From the NCBI GenBank assembly GCA_008107755.1, contig VIRH01000137.1:310001-374000 (forward strand): a DNA stretch of 64,000 nt. Reading direction: 5' to 3'. Of this stretch, positions 17,603 to 25,710 are shown one piece after another. Source of the stretch: Rhodobacterales bacterium. Its GTDB lineage: Bacteria; Pseudomonadota; Alphaproteobacteria; Rhizobiales; Stappiaceae. The position numbers and the translations under genes are program-made. Under the pieces are notes generated by a model that had not been told where the DNA came from, searched no databases, and worked only from the letters and a program-made list of their open reading frames with translations. Within the stretch, counting starts at the first letter, position 1; each line of letters starts with the position of its first letter.

Positions 17603-18433
17603 CTATCCGAAGCTTGCCTGAAAATGGGTCGCCGTCAGTTCGACGTGGCGTTCAAGCGGCGGGCGAAGTTCGAAGGCCCGCGGCGTCCTGGCGAAGTCGA
17701 AGAGGCGGAAGAGCGTCCAGTCGTCGCGGCGGCTCTCGGCAACAGCCAGCTCGTTTCGGGAAATATGAAAGGGGGTGCGTTCCCAGCCGTTGGTTGTCTT
17801 GACCTCCAGCAGCCGGTCGCGACCTTCCGGTGTGAAGCTGTGAATGTCGAAACCAGCGCCATCGCCATCGTCCCGCGAGATCCAGCGAACCTTGCCGGCG
17901 AGATCAACTCGGCCCTCCCGGCGCAGCAGGCCCTGTTCGCGCAGGAAGACAAACTCCTCACCGACTTTTCCGAGTGCCCGGTTGCGCTCGTCGCGGCCGG
18001 CAGCGTCGAACCGGCGGGCCACGGCCTGAAGCTGTTCCGCTTCCTTGGGCGGCGGCGCGTTGCGCAGGGTCGGGGCGACTTCAAGGAACAGCGACTGCGG
18101 CTCCGCCAGTCCGGCGGCCAGCGCCCTGTTCAAACCAGGCGCCCATTCCGGATGCCGCGCCAGCCAGCGCGCGATGGCATCGGCCAGCGCCATCTGGAAA
18201 TTGAACCTCGGCTGATAGCCCGTCACAATCGGCAGGCCAAACCCCTTGGCGGCGGCGGAAATGTTGCAGAGCTTGAATTCGACCGAGCCCTTGCTCCGGC
18301 CGGTCACCTTCTGAAGCTTCCTGTTTTGCTCGGCCTTTACATAGGCACGGCCGGACAACTCGTTCCCCAGCATGGAGAACCAGGAGTCCACAACGGCATC
18401 GTTTTCCCTATCCGACCAGTGACTTGTGCTCAT
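17603..18433 (-). CDS. DUF3883 domain protein
   Basis: 276 residues from ATG at 18433. The C-terminal third is a DUF3883 domain: GFDIHSFTPEG, LLEVKTTNG, then PFHISRNELAVAE, the motif set (D...ExK) seen in this domain, which is often fused to helicases or restriction-type proteins. The N-terminal half begins with SDRENDAVVDSWFSML and includes NRKLQKVTGRSKGSVEFKLCNISAAAK, an arrangement common in proteins that accompany DNA-modification or HNH enzymes. No partner helicase is present here. Probably nucleic-acid related; could be a defence protein or an orphan nuclease. Confidence 0.75.
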   Translation of the reverse strand: MSTSHWSDRENDAVVDSWFSMLGNELSGRAYVKAEQNRKLQKVTGRSKGSVEFKLCNISAAAKGFGLPIVTGYQPRFNFQMALADAIARWLARHPEWAPGLNRALAAGLAEPQSLFLEVAPTLRNAPPPKEAEQLQAVARRFDAAGRDERNRALGKVGEEFVFLREQGLLRREGRVDLAGKVRWISRDDGDGAGFDIHSFTPEGRDRLLEVKTTNGWERTPFHISRNELAVAESRRDDWTLFRLFDFARTPRAFELRPPLERHVELTATHFQASFG

Positions 18434-18489
18434 TGCCGCCAGGCTAGCGGAGGGGCGGAATGATGTCACGTCCCGTGCCCCTCAAAGAT

Positions 18490-18521
18490 GCGCCCGCCCC
18501 GCGAAAACGCGGAGCGGGCGC
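18490..18521 (-). terminator. Probable terminator of groESL
   Basis: GCGCCCGC / GCGGGCGC with a further CCGCG / CGCGG inner stem around an AAAA loop, about 40 bases after the groEL stop. The stem is very strong; the T-run that follows on the minus strand is short (ATCTTT). Confidence 0.6.
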
Positions 18522-18558
18522 ACGGCATGCAATTTCGAGCCGATCCGTCAGCGGGACA

Positions 18559-20184
18559 TCAGAAGTCCATGTCGCCGACGGGCATCGCAGGGCCCGAAGG
18601 CTTTTTCGCCTTTTCGGCGACCATGGCCTCGGTCGTCACCAGCAGGCCCGCGACGGAGGCCGCGTCCTGAAGGGCGGCGCGGACCACCTTGGCCGGGTCG
18701 ATGACGCCCTGGGCGAACAGGTCACCGAATTCGCCGGTCTGGGCGTTCCAGCCGTAGGCGAGATCATCGCTTTCGCGCAGCTTGCCGACGATCACCGACC
18801 CTTCCGAGCCGGCGTTCCTGGCGATCTGCCGGACCGGTGCCTCTATGGCGCGGCGGACGATGGCGACGCCGTGCTTCTGGTCGTCGTTGCTCGTTTCCAC
18901 GCTGTCCAGAGCCCTGGCGGCCCGCAGCAGGGCCACGCCGCCGCCCGGCAGCACGCCTTCCTCCACTGCGGCGCGGGTGGCATGAAGGGCGTCGTCGACG
19001 CGGTCCTTCTTCTCCTTCACCTCGATTTCCGTTGCCCCGCCGACACGCAGGACGGCAACACCGCCGGCCAGCTTGGCAAGGCGTTCCTGCAGCTTTTCCC
19101 GGTCGTAGTCGGACGTCGTTTCCTCGATCTGGGCCTTGATCTGGCTGACGCGGCCATCGATCTCGGATTTCTCGCCGGCACCGTCGACGACGGTGGTGCT
19201 TTCCTTGTCGAGCACCACCTTCTTCGCCCGGCCGAGCATGTCCATGGTGACGTTTTCCAGCTTGATGCCGAGATCGTCGGAGATCGACGTGCCGCCGGTC
19301 AGGATGGCGATGTCCTGGAGCATGGCCTTGCGGCGATCGCCGAAGCCCGGAGCCTTGACGGCAGCGACCTTGAGACCCCCGCGCAGCTTGTTGACGACCA
19401 GCGTTGCGAGCGCCTCGCCCTCGACGTCTTCGGCGATGATCAGCAGCGGGCGCCCAGACTGGACGACGGCTTCCAGCACCGGAAGCAACGCCTGAAGGTT
19501 CGACAGCTTCTTCTCGTGAATGAGGATATAGGGGTCCTCAAGTTCGGCACGCATCTTGTCCTGGTTCGTGACGAAATAGGGTGACAGGTAGCCCCGGTCG
19601 AACTGCATGCCCTCCACGACTTCCAGCTCGCTTTCGGCGGTCTGGGCTTCCTCGACGGTGATGACGCCCTCGTTGCCGACCTTCTCCATGGCCTCGGCCA
19701 GCATCCGGCCGATCTCCATGTCGCCATTGGCGGAGATGGTGCCTACCTGGGCAATCTCGTCGTTGTTCGCGATCTTGCGGGCATTCGCCTTGAGGTCCGC
19801 GACAATGGCGGTGACCGCCTTGTCTATGCCGCGCTTCAGATCCATCGGGTTCATGCCGGCGGCAACCGCCTTGGCGCCTTCCCGGACGATCGCCTGGGCC
19901 AGAACAGTGGCGGTGGTGGTGCCGTCTCCGGCCAGGTCGCTGGTCCTGGAGGCTACCTGGCGCAGCATCTGGGCGCCCATGTTCTCGAACTTGTCTTCCA
20001 GTTCGATTTCCTTGGCGACGGAAACGCCATCCTTGGTGATGCGCGGAGCACCGTAGGCCCTTTCGAGCACGACGTTGCGGCCCTTGGGGCCGAGCGTCAC
20101 CTTGACGGCATTGGCGAGAATGTCGACGCCGCGCAGCATGCGTTCGCGCGCGTCGCTGTGAAATTTCACTTCCTTGGCAGCCAT
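18559..20184 (-). CDS. groL: Chaperonin GroEL (60 kDa)
   Basis: 541 residues, full length. It has the ATP-binding GDGTTTATVLAQ, the conserved LGPKGRNVV, and the equatorial, intermediate and apical domains in standard order. Forms the 14-subunit folding cage with GroES. The C-terminus ends PAMPVGDMDF, without the Gly-Gly-Met repeat tail of most housekeeping GroELs; many Hyphomicrobiales carry several groEL copies with different tails, so this may be an accessory copy. It lies 54 bases downstream of groES in the same transcript, controlled by a CIRCE element. A strong hairpin follows the stop. Confidence 0.97.
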   Translation of the reverse strand: MAAKEVKFHSDARERMLRGVDILANAVKVTLGPKGRNVVLERAYGAPRITKDGVSVAKEIELEDKFENMGAQMLRQVASRTSDLAGDGTTTATVLAQAIVREGAKAVAAGMNPMDLKRGIDKAVTAIVADLKANARKIANNDEIAQVGTISANGDMEIGRMLAEAMEKVGNEGVITVEEAQTAESELEVVEGMQFDRGYLSPYFVTNQDKMRAELEDPYILIHEKKLSNLQALLPVLEAVVQSGRPLLIIAEDVEGEALATLVVNKLRGGLKVAAVKAPGFGDRRKAMLQDIAILTGGTSISDDLGIKLENVTMDMLGRAKKVVLDKESTTVVDGAGEKSEIDGRVSQIKAQIEETTSDYDREKLQERLAKLAGGVAVLRVGGATEIEVKEKKDRVDDALHATRAAVEEGVLPGGGVALLRAARALDSVETSNDDQKHGVAIVRRAIEAPVRQIARNAGSEGSVIVGKLRESDDLAYGWNAQTGEFGDLFAQGVIDPAKVVRAALQDAASVAGLLVTTEAMVAEKAKKPSGPAMPVGDMDF

Positions 20185-20238
20185 TGGATCACTCCTTCAA
20201 TAGGCAGCTTTGACTGACTTGTTTTCAGATTGAAGCGC

Positions 20239-20553
20239 TTACGCCGCTTCCTGCGCGGCTTCCGCGATCTCGATCACGCCCATGACATCGCTTTCCTTCA
20301 TGATCAGAAGATCTTCGCCGTCGAGCCGGATCTCGGTGCCCGACCATTTTCCGAAAAGAATGCGGTCGCCGGGCTTGACGTCGAGCGGCACAAGCTCGCC
20401 GTTGTCCTTGCGGGCACCGGGACCGGCAGCAAGGATTTCGCCTTCGCTCGGTTTTTCCCTGGCGGTGTCGGGAATGATGATGCCGCCTGCAGTCTTCGTT
20501 TCGGCTTCGATGCGGCGAACCAGAATACGGTCGTGGAGTGGACGGAACGTCAT
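20239..20553 (-). CDS. groS: Co-chaperonin GroES (10 kDa)
   Basis: 104 residues, typical length. Starts MTFRPLHDRILVRRIEAETKT, with the mobile loop (TAGGIIIPDTA) that docks on GroEL, and ends with the usual DLLIMKESDVMGVIE strand plus a short Ala-rich tail. The heptameric lid of the GroEL cage. AAAGGAGAACGAT precedes the ATG, a strong ribosome binding site. The roughly 300-base region upstream (20554-20857) has no gene; it holds the CIRCE operator and a leader of about 150 bases. Confidence 0.97.
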   Translation of the reverse strand: MTFRPLHDRILVRRIEAETKTAGGIIIPDTAREKPSEGEILAAGPGARKDNGELVPLDVKPGDRILFGKWSGTEIRLDGEDLLIMKESDVMGVIEIAEAAQEAA

Positions 20554-20706
20554 ATCGTTCTCCTTTCAGGACAAACAATTTTTGCGAGAGGTTCCTCCGA
20601 GCCGGATTTGCGGTCCTGCGCGGGGTCGCACGGCCCTCCGACGGGCCCGTGCGCGCGATAGAGATTGTTCCAAAACCTCCCCTTTGCAAGCGGGAAATTC
20701 GAAATT

Positions 20707-20733
20707 TTGGCACTCTTGCATTCAGAGTGCTAA
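20707..20733 (-). promoter_or_regulatory. CIRCE operator (HrcA binding site)
   Basis: TTGGCACTC-N9-GAGTGCTAA on the plus strand differs at one position from the CIRCE consensus TTAGCACTC-N9-GAGTGCTAA. It sits about 155 bases upstream of groES, so the groESL operon is expected to be repressed by HrcA and released on heat shock. Confidence 0.93.
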
Positions 20734-20857
20734 AAAGCTGAAATAATTCAACGAAATCCGGGTGACCGGCTCAAATGATAGCCGCACGAGACGAGCATCC
20801 TGAAGGTCTGCCGGGATTCTTTGCGGAACTTCCAATTGCCCCAGCCGTTAGTTCCTC

Positions 20858-21172
20858 ATGAGCACGCACGTCTACAAATTGACGCCCAATGCGGCGGAGT
20901 GGGACCCGAACTGGGATATCGCGATGAACCACGGCGACGTGATCGTACGCGCTGAATCTCCCGCAGATGCGCGCATTGTTGCCAGCGAGGCAGAGCCGGA
21001 CTTCCAAGACACCGGCGGCAAGCCCGCGGAAGACGGTACGACCCGCGAAGCGAGCGCGTTTCGCAACATCAAACTCTATCATGTGAGCCGACTGGACAGC
21101 AGCAGCTATGACGACGACGGGCCGCGCGAGGTTCTCTCCGGAGAGATCGCGAACCCGGTCAAGAGCGCCTAG
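20858..21172 (+). CDS. Conserved hypothetical protein
   Basis: 104 residues, soluble, acidic. Begins MSTHVYKLTPNAAEWDPNWD and continues with GDVIVRAESPADARIVASEAE, a pattern (Y.L.P....D..W......G...VRA.....AR..A) that I recall from small proteins of rhizobia and relatives without known function. No signal peptide or membrane helix. No obvious ribosome binding site. It is followed 85 bases later by another small gene on the same strand; the two may be co-transcribed. Confidence 0.65.
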   Translation: MSTHVYKLTPNAAEWDPNWDIAMNHGDVIVRAESPADARIVASEAEPDFQDTGGKPAEDGTTREASAFRNIKLYHVSRLDSSSYDDDGPREVLSGEIANPVKSA

Positions 21173-21257
21173 TCGCCACACGTTTCATCCTGCCGTCAGC
21201 CGCGAACTGATCGCGACCCGGCAGATCACCGCCAGCCAAACAGAAGGAGACGATCTG

Positions 21258-21437
21258 ATGACCTCGATCGACCAGGCAAGCAAGAAAGCTCAGGCTGAAG
21301 CGAAGGAAGAAACCCGCAAGATCCTGAAAACCGCGGAACACACCAGCACGGGCGGACAGCTCGGTGGCACGTTCTTCGGCCAGGAGCCTGACACCGGCGT
21401 GACACCGCCGAAAAGCGTTTCGGCCGGCCGGTCCTGA
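21258..21437 (+). CDS. Small hydrophilic protein of 59 residues
   Basis: Starts at ATG 21258 with AAGGAGA 8 bases upstream; the frame extends further up but only this start has a ribosome binding site. The sequence opens with a charged amphipathic helix (SKKAQAEAKEETRKILKTAE) and continues with a Gly/Thr-rich stretch (TGGQLGGTFFGQEPDTG). No family recognised. Composition recalls small stress or desiccation proteins, but that is only a resemblance. Confidence 0.6.
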   Translation: MTSIDQASKKAQAEAKEETRKILKTAEHTSTGGQLGGTFFGQEPDTGVTPPKSVSAGRS

Positions 21438-21581
21438 CACCGGCAACAGGGCGGCGCAAGGTCCCAGGACCACACTTGCCCCTCCGACCCTGACCAAACC
21501 GCCGATGGATCGGTGGAACGCGAAGGCTTTCGTGATCCATCTGTCCCCTGGTGACGTAAATGGGTCATTCCGGAGGACTGC

Positions 21582-22172
21582 ATGATGATCCGCCTTGCCA
21601 TACTGGCCGCCCTCATGATCTGCCTTCCCGCCGCCGTTTCCACAACGGCGGCGGAAACGGCGCATCCGGTGCCCTCTTCCACGACGGCGCATGACTTCAG
21701 TTTCAAAATGCCGGAAGGCGAACCGCTTCGTCTGAGCGATTACGCCGGCAAACTCGTCCTGCTTGTAAATACGGCAACAGCATGTGGCTTCAGCGGACAG
21801 CTTGGCGCCCTTCAAACGCTGGCCGATAGCTACGGCGATCGCGGCCTTGTCGTCATCGGTGTGCCTTCCAACGATTTCGGAGGCCAGGAGCCGCGCAAGG
21901 ACAGCGATATCGCCGGCTACTGCGAGGCGGCCTACGGCGCGACATTTCCGATGACCGCGAAGACCCACGTCAAGGGAGACGACGCCCATCCCTTCTACGT
22001 CTGGGCTGCTGATGCGCTGGACGTCACTGCACGCCCACTCTGGAATTTTCACAAGTATCTGATCGGTCCGGACGGTAAACTGGTCGCGTGGTTCGCAACG
22101 CCGACGCCGCCGATGTCTGATGATGTCACTTCCGAAATCGAACGCAGGCTTCAGGATTTGCCCAAGAGCTGA
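21582..22172 (+). CDS. Glutathione peroxidase-like protein, exported
   Basis: 196 residues. A Sec signal peptide (about 1-24) precedes a glutathione-peroxidase fold with the three family blocks: LVNTATACGFSGQ (peroxidatic Cys), VIGVPSNDFGGQEP and PLWNFHKYLIGPDG. It is a Cys rather than selenocysteine enzyme, expected to reduce hydroperoxides in the periplasm using thioredoxin-like or glutathione donors. GGAGG lies before the start (ATGATG). Single gene between small hypotheticals and an L,D-transpeptidase. Confidence 0.9.
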   Translation: MMIRLAILAALMICLPAAVSTTAAETAHPVPSSTTAHDFSFKMPEGEPLRLSDYAGKLVLLVNTATACGFSGQLGALQTLADSYGDRGLVVIGVPSNDFGGQEPRKDSDIAGYCEAAYGATFPMTAKTHVKGDDAHPFYVWAADALDVTARPLWNFHKYLIGPDGKLVAWFATPTPPMSDDVTSEIERRLQDLPKS

Positions 22173-22483
22173 TCTCGCCGGACGCCGTCGGCCACGTCGT
22201 GAGCAGTTTGGAAGATCCGTCCCCATATCTCAGGTGGCACACGGAGCTATCTCCATTTGCTCCGGTTCGGGCTTCAAAGGCGGACAAGCGTCGACAAACG
22301 CGAGAAACTTCTGCGCTTTAATGCTTGGTTTACCATAATTGTGTTGCATTTCCGTTAGGTTAGAGCTTTTACATTCCACATCACCGGTACGGGCCTGACA
22401 GTGGTCTCCAGCCGATTTTTGACACCTTCAGGGAACGCCGACATGCATGCGAGCGTTGCGCTGGTGTGTAAGAGGAAATGAAT
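22173..22483. other. Upstream region of the L,D-transpeptidase gene
   Basis: About 310 bases with no gene. The second half is AT-richer (around 22310-22380) and probably carries the promoter of the transpeptidase gene; no sharp -35/-10 pair or operator stands out. Confidence 0.45.
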
Positions 22484-23146
22484 ATGGCGTTGAAACTGAG
22501 CCGCCGTACGCTGATTGCCGGGATTCCGCTGCTGCTCGCCGCCTGCCAAAGCAGGCAGAGCAGCGTCGTCGAGGCCGGCCTGACGCCGCTTTCGGACGGG
22601 ACCCCGGACTACGCGACGGCGTACGCCCCGGTCCGCGACGGGGGATTTTCCCTCCCGGGAATCAATTATCAGAACTTCGATCCGAAATACCTTCGCCAGA
22701 CGGTCTTCTACCCGTCGCGGTATCCGGTCGGAACGATCGTGGTGGATCCGAAGAACAAGTTTCTCTACCTGATCCAGCCCGGTGGACGGGCGATCCGATA
22801 CGGTATTGGCGTCGGTCGGGCAGGCTTTGCCTGGAGCGGCGACGCGGTGATCCGTTACAAGCGCGAGTGGCCGAAGTGGTTCCCGCCGGATGAAATGATC
22901 GATCGCGACCCGAAGCTGGCGAAGTACCGTGACGGCCAGGAAGGCGGGCCGAGCAATCCCATCGGCGCGCGCGGGCTCTACCTGTGGCAGGGCAACAAGG
23001 ATACCCTCTACAGGATCCACGGCACCAACCATCCCAGCAGCATCGGGACCAACGCCTCGTCGGGCTGCATCCGCATGTGGCATCAGGACATCATTGACCT
23101 TTACGACCGCGTCCAGGTGGGTGCGAAGGTCGTGGTTCTGTCTTGA
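22484..23146 (+). CDS. L,D-transpeptidase, lipoprotein (ErfK/YbiS family)
   Basis: About 220 residues from ATG 22484 (AGAGGA 7 bases upstream; an earlier ATG at 22478 is too close to it). The N-terminus has a twin-arginine-like SRRTLIAG and a lipobox LLAAC, so it should be a lipid-anchored envelope protein. The YkuD domain shows TIVVDPKNKFLYLI, then IHGTNHPSSIGTNASSGCIRM with the catalytic His and Cys. It makes 3-3 peptidoglycan cross-links or attaches proteins to peptidoglycan, as known for the family. A strong terminator follows. Confidence 0.93.
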   Translation: MALKLSRRTLIAGIPLLLAACQSRQSSVVEAGLTPLSDGTPDYATAYAPVRDGGFSLPGINYQNFDPKYLRQTVFYPSRYPVGTIVVDPKNKFLYLIQPGGRAIRYGIGVGRAGFAWSGDAVIRYKREWPKWFPPDEMIDRDPKLAKYRDGQEGGPSNPIGARGLYLWQGNKDTLYRIHGTNHPSSIGTNASSGCIRMWHQDIIDLYDRVQVGAKVVVLS

Positions 23147-23148
23147 TC

Positions 23149-23183
23149 AGAACAGCGTCCCGCTAGCGGCGGGACGCTGTTCT
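23149..23183. terminator. Bidirectional terminator
   Basis: AGAACAGCGTCCCGC and GCGGGACGCTGTTCT form a perfect 15-bp stem with a 5-base loop directly after the transpeptidase stop and before the stop of the convergent monooxygenase gene. Confidence 0.85.
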
Positions 23184-23193
23184 GCATCCGCGA

Positions 23194-23508
23194 TTATTCG
23201 CTCAGGACACTCTCGAACCCCTCGAAGCGGGGCGGACCGGCATACATGTCGCGATTGGTGCCGGCGTTCTTGTGCGCCTGACGAAAATGCTCCGACTTGG
23301 TCCAGTTGACGAAGTCGTCCTGGCTGTTCCAGGTCGTGTGAGTAGCGTAGAGCGTCGTCCCGGTCTCTTCATCAAACGCTCCCTTCAGAAGGTGAAAGGA
23401 CTTGAACCCGGGCACCTCGGCGAGACGGGATTCGCGTTCACGCCAGACCGTTTCGAAGGCCTCTTCGTGGCCCTTCACGATCGTAAACCGGTTCATTGCG
23501 ATAAACAT
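23194..23508 (-). CDS. Antibiotic biosynthesis monooxygenase domain protein, IsdG/HmuQ-like
   Basis: 104 residues, one ABM domain. The residues that define IsdG-type haem-degrading enzymes are in place: Asn in MNRFTIVKG, Trp in WNSQDDFVNWTKSEHF and His in FRQAHKNAG. Such enzymes (IsdG, HmuQ/HmuD of rhizobia) open the haem ring and release iron without a classical haem oxygenase fold. GGAG is 7 bases before the ATG. No haem uptake genes are nearby, so a role in haem turnover is inferred from the motif only. Confidence 0.8.
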   Translation of the reverse strand: MFIAMNRFTIVKGHEEAFETVWRERESRLAEVPGFKSFHLLKGAFDEETGTTLYATHTTWNSQDDFVNWTKSEHFRQAHKNAGTNRDMYAGPPRFEGFESVLSE

Positions 23509-23733
23509 GTTCGTCTCCAGCTCTTTGGCAGCTTTCTGCGCATTCGGCGCATTTCCGCTTTAAGTTGAAACATTTAGTCATATTTTACAAGCCGCAAGAT
23601 GCCGCAGGCCTTTTCCCGCGGGTCTCGAAAGAGACTTCCGGCAGCGGGACCGATTGAGCCATGTCAACGCCCTCCGCGTCGCAATCAGACTATATTCATC
23701 TTGTTGAATGTAGAGGTTGTACAGGAGGCCACC

Positions 23734-24078
23734 ATAGCCGTTTCGGACTGGAATTCCTTCACCACCCGCACTGACGGCCGCATGGGTGAGGTGCGCAAGA
23801 GCGCTCCGGACGTCGCCAAGGGATTTGCAGCGCTGGCCGGAGCCGCCATGAAGGACGGCGCCATCGATGCAAAGACCAAGGAGCTGATTGCACTGGCCAT
23901 CGGCATCACCGCCCGATGCGACGGATGCCTTGCCTATCACGCCCGCGCTGCGGCCCGGCTGGGAGCGAGCCGCGAGGAGATCGTCGAGGTCATCGGCGTT
24001 GCGGTCTATATGGGCGGCGGGCCGTCGATGATCTATGGCGCCGAGGCCCTTGCCGCCTACGACGAGCTTGCGGCGTGA
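23734..24078 (+). CDS. Carboxymuconolactone decarboxylase/AhpD-like protein
   Basis: About 114 residues. The core ARCDGCLAYHARAAARLGAS carries the CxxC...H redox motif of AhpD-like proteins, which reduce peroxiredoxins or act in oxidative defence. The best start signal is unusual: AGGAGG at 23723-23728, five bases, then ATA at 23734, exactly where the family normally begins (IAVSDWNSF). No ATG or GTG lies in frame nearby; TTG at 23701 or 23704 would put the AGGAGG inside the gene. Either ATA is used as start or the ATG has been lost. Divergent from the IsdG-like gene. Confidence 0.8.
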   Translation: MAVSDWNSFTTRTDGRMGEVRKSAPDVAKGFAALAGAAMKDGAIDAKTKELIALAIGITARCDGCLAYHARAAARLGASREEIVEVIGVAVYMGGGPSMIYGAEALAAYDELAA

Positions 24079-24095
24079 CGGACGTCCCCAAGGCT

Positions 24096-24863
24096 TCAGG
24101 GTGCGACGTGTTTCGGCCGGCGGTATTGCGAAACCTGTTCCGGCGTGTCGGAACAGATGCCCAGCAGCGGCATCTCCACAAGGGCGGCGATCACGTCGGC
24201 GCGCTCCTCGTGCCAGGTGACCACCGGCAGGCCAAGGCGCGAGGCGGTGCGGAAGAAGCTTTCGTCCAGCAACAGGTCCGGACGGTCCCCGGCACGTTCC
24301 CAGCACGGATGGACGATTTCGGCGCCGCACCCGCCGGCGAGTTCGAACGGATCCGCGCCGAGGCCGACAAGCAGTGAGACCGGGTAGGACGACCCGCTCG
24401 CTATACGTTCCGCGCAATCCTCCGGCGTGTTGGCGCCGATGATGACCCTTTCGATGCGGTACGCGATCAGGATATCAATCGCAGCGGATGCGGCCCGGTT
24501 TTCCTTGGCGTCCAGATAGATGCCGGCTCCGGTCTTCGCGGCAAGTCGCGCGACCTCGGCAAAGTCGGGAGCCTGACGTCCGGAGGCTGCGGTCAGCGCG
24601 AACAGCTCGTCTGCTGAAACGTCGGCGACCTTTCGCGGGTCGCCGGACAGTCGAAGGAGGTCGGCATCGTGAAAGGCGACCGGCACGCCATCGGCGGTCA
24701 GCCGGATATCGACTTCCCACATGTCAGCGCCAAGCTCATGCGCCTTTTCAAAAGCCGCCAGCGTGTTGTCGGGCGCATGGGCGCTTGCGCCGCGATGGGC
24801 GATCGAAAGCGGAGGCCCCACATGATCGTGGATCCAGCGTCTGTCGGGAACAAAGGCAGTCAT
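24096..24863 (-). CDS. Glycerophosphodiester phosphodiesterase
   Basis: 255 residues from ATG 24863. The GDPD domain spans nearly the whole protein, with SIAHRGASAHAPDNTLAAF (catalytic His and Arg), EVDIRLTADGVPVAFHD (metal-binding Glu, Asp and catalytic His) and a C-terminal GICSDTPE block. It hydrolyses glycerophosphodiesters from phospholipid turnover to glycerol-3-phosphate and an alcohol. No signal peptide, so cytoplasmic. A longer frame upstream runs into the divergent ktrA gene and is not real. Confidence 0.9.
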   Translation of the reverse strand: MTAFVPDRRWIHDHVGPPLSIAHRGASAHAPDNTLAAFEKAHELGADMWEVDIRLTADGVPVAFHDADLLRLSGDPRKVADVSADELFALTAASGRQAPDFAEVARLAAKTGAGIYLDAKENRAASAAIDILIAYRIERVIIGANTPEDCAERIASGSSYPVSLLVGLGADPFELAGGCGAEIVHPCWERAGDRPDLLLDESFFRTASRLGLPVVTWHEERADVIAALVEMPLLGICSDTPEQVSQYRRPKHVAP

Positions 24864-25038
24864 GATGCAACACGTCCGGAACGGAAAACGACGCCATGGA
24901 TCTAGCCGTGTTTCACGACCACCCGATGACGGTTTCCGGCGGCGATGTGAGACAGGGCACGAATACGCTTCAACCGGAAAGATACTGACGCCCAAACCTT
25001 CGGCTGCTATGCATAGAGCTCTCGGTTGGGAGCAGTGA

Positions 25039-25707
25039 ATGAGACAACGCAGCTTTGCCGTCATCGGCCTGGGCACATTCGGCAGCACGGTCGCCAGCGA
25101 ACTGGCGAATTTCGGAAATCCGGTCCTCGGGATCGATATTCACGAACAGCCGGTCACCCGGCTTGCGGAAACCCTGCACGAAGCGATCATTGCCGACGGA
25201 CGGGACGAACACGCGCTGAGAGAGGCCGGCGTCCAGAATTACGACGTGGCCGTCATCGCCATCGGTGAAGACCTGGAAGCGAATATCGTCTGCACCATGA
25301 ACGCCAAACTACTCGGGGTCGCGACGATCTGGGTCAAGGCGCTCAGCAAGACCCATCACCGCATCGTCAGCAAGCTCGGTGCGGATCGGGTGATCCTTCC
25401 TGAGCAGGAAATCGGCCGGCACATCGCGCAGATGCTGCACAATCCGCTGGTGCGCGATTATGTCAGCCTCGGGAACGGCTTTCACGTCGTCGACTTTGTG
25501 GTGCCGAGCGCACTGGAAGGCCTTACAGTCGGCGAGGAACAGTTCTTCGAAAAATACTCCCTGAAAGTGCTCGGGGCCATGCGCGAGTCGACCTTCCATT
25601 CCTGCGCCGACGGCAGCCTGACGCTCGAGGCGGGCGACAAGCTGCTTCTGCTCGGCAGACGGCCCGACCTGCGCGACTTCGGCGACAGCCTGCTCAGCGA
25701 GGCCTAG
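25039..25707 (+). CDS. ktrA: Potassium uptake regulatory subunit, KtrA/TrkA type
   Basis: 222 residues with an RCK N domain (VIGLGTFGSTVASEL, a nucleotide-binding Rossmann loop, then LGIDIHEQP) and a C-terminal RCK_C domain (about 140-220). One RCK unit only, as in KtrA, not two as in TrkA. It forms a cytoplasmic ring that gates the membrane subunit in response to ATP/ADP or c-di-AMP-like ligands. GGGAG precedes the ATG. The membrane subunit starts 3 bases after its stop, so they are one operon. Confidence 0.9.
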   Translation: MRQRSFAVIGLGTFGSTVASELANFGNPVLGIDIHEQPVTRLAETLHEAIIADGRDEHALREAGVQNYDVAVIAIGEDLEANIVCTMNAKLLGVATIWVKALSKTHHRIVSKLGADRVILPEQEIGRHIAQMLHNPLVRDYVSLGNGFHVVDFVVPSALEGLTVGEEQFFEKYSLKVLGAMRESTFHSCADGSLTLEAGDKLLLLGRRPDLRDFGDSLLSEA

Positions 25708-25710
25708 CCT

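Noticed and set aside
18460..19584. 374-codon plus-strand frame opposite groEL
   Set aside because: Mirror of a strongly biased, highly conserved gene; no start signal.
24863..25088. N-terminal extension of the GDPD protein
   Set aside because: It would run into the divergent ktrA gene; the conserved domain starts shortly after ATG 24863.
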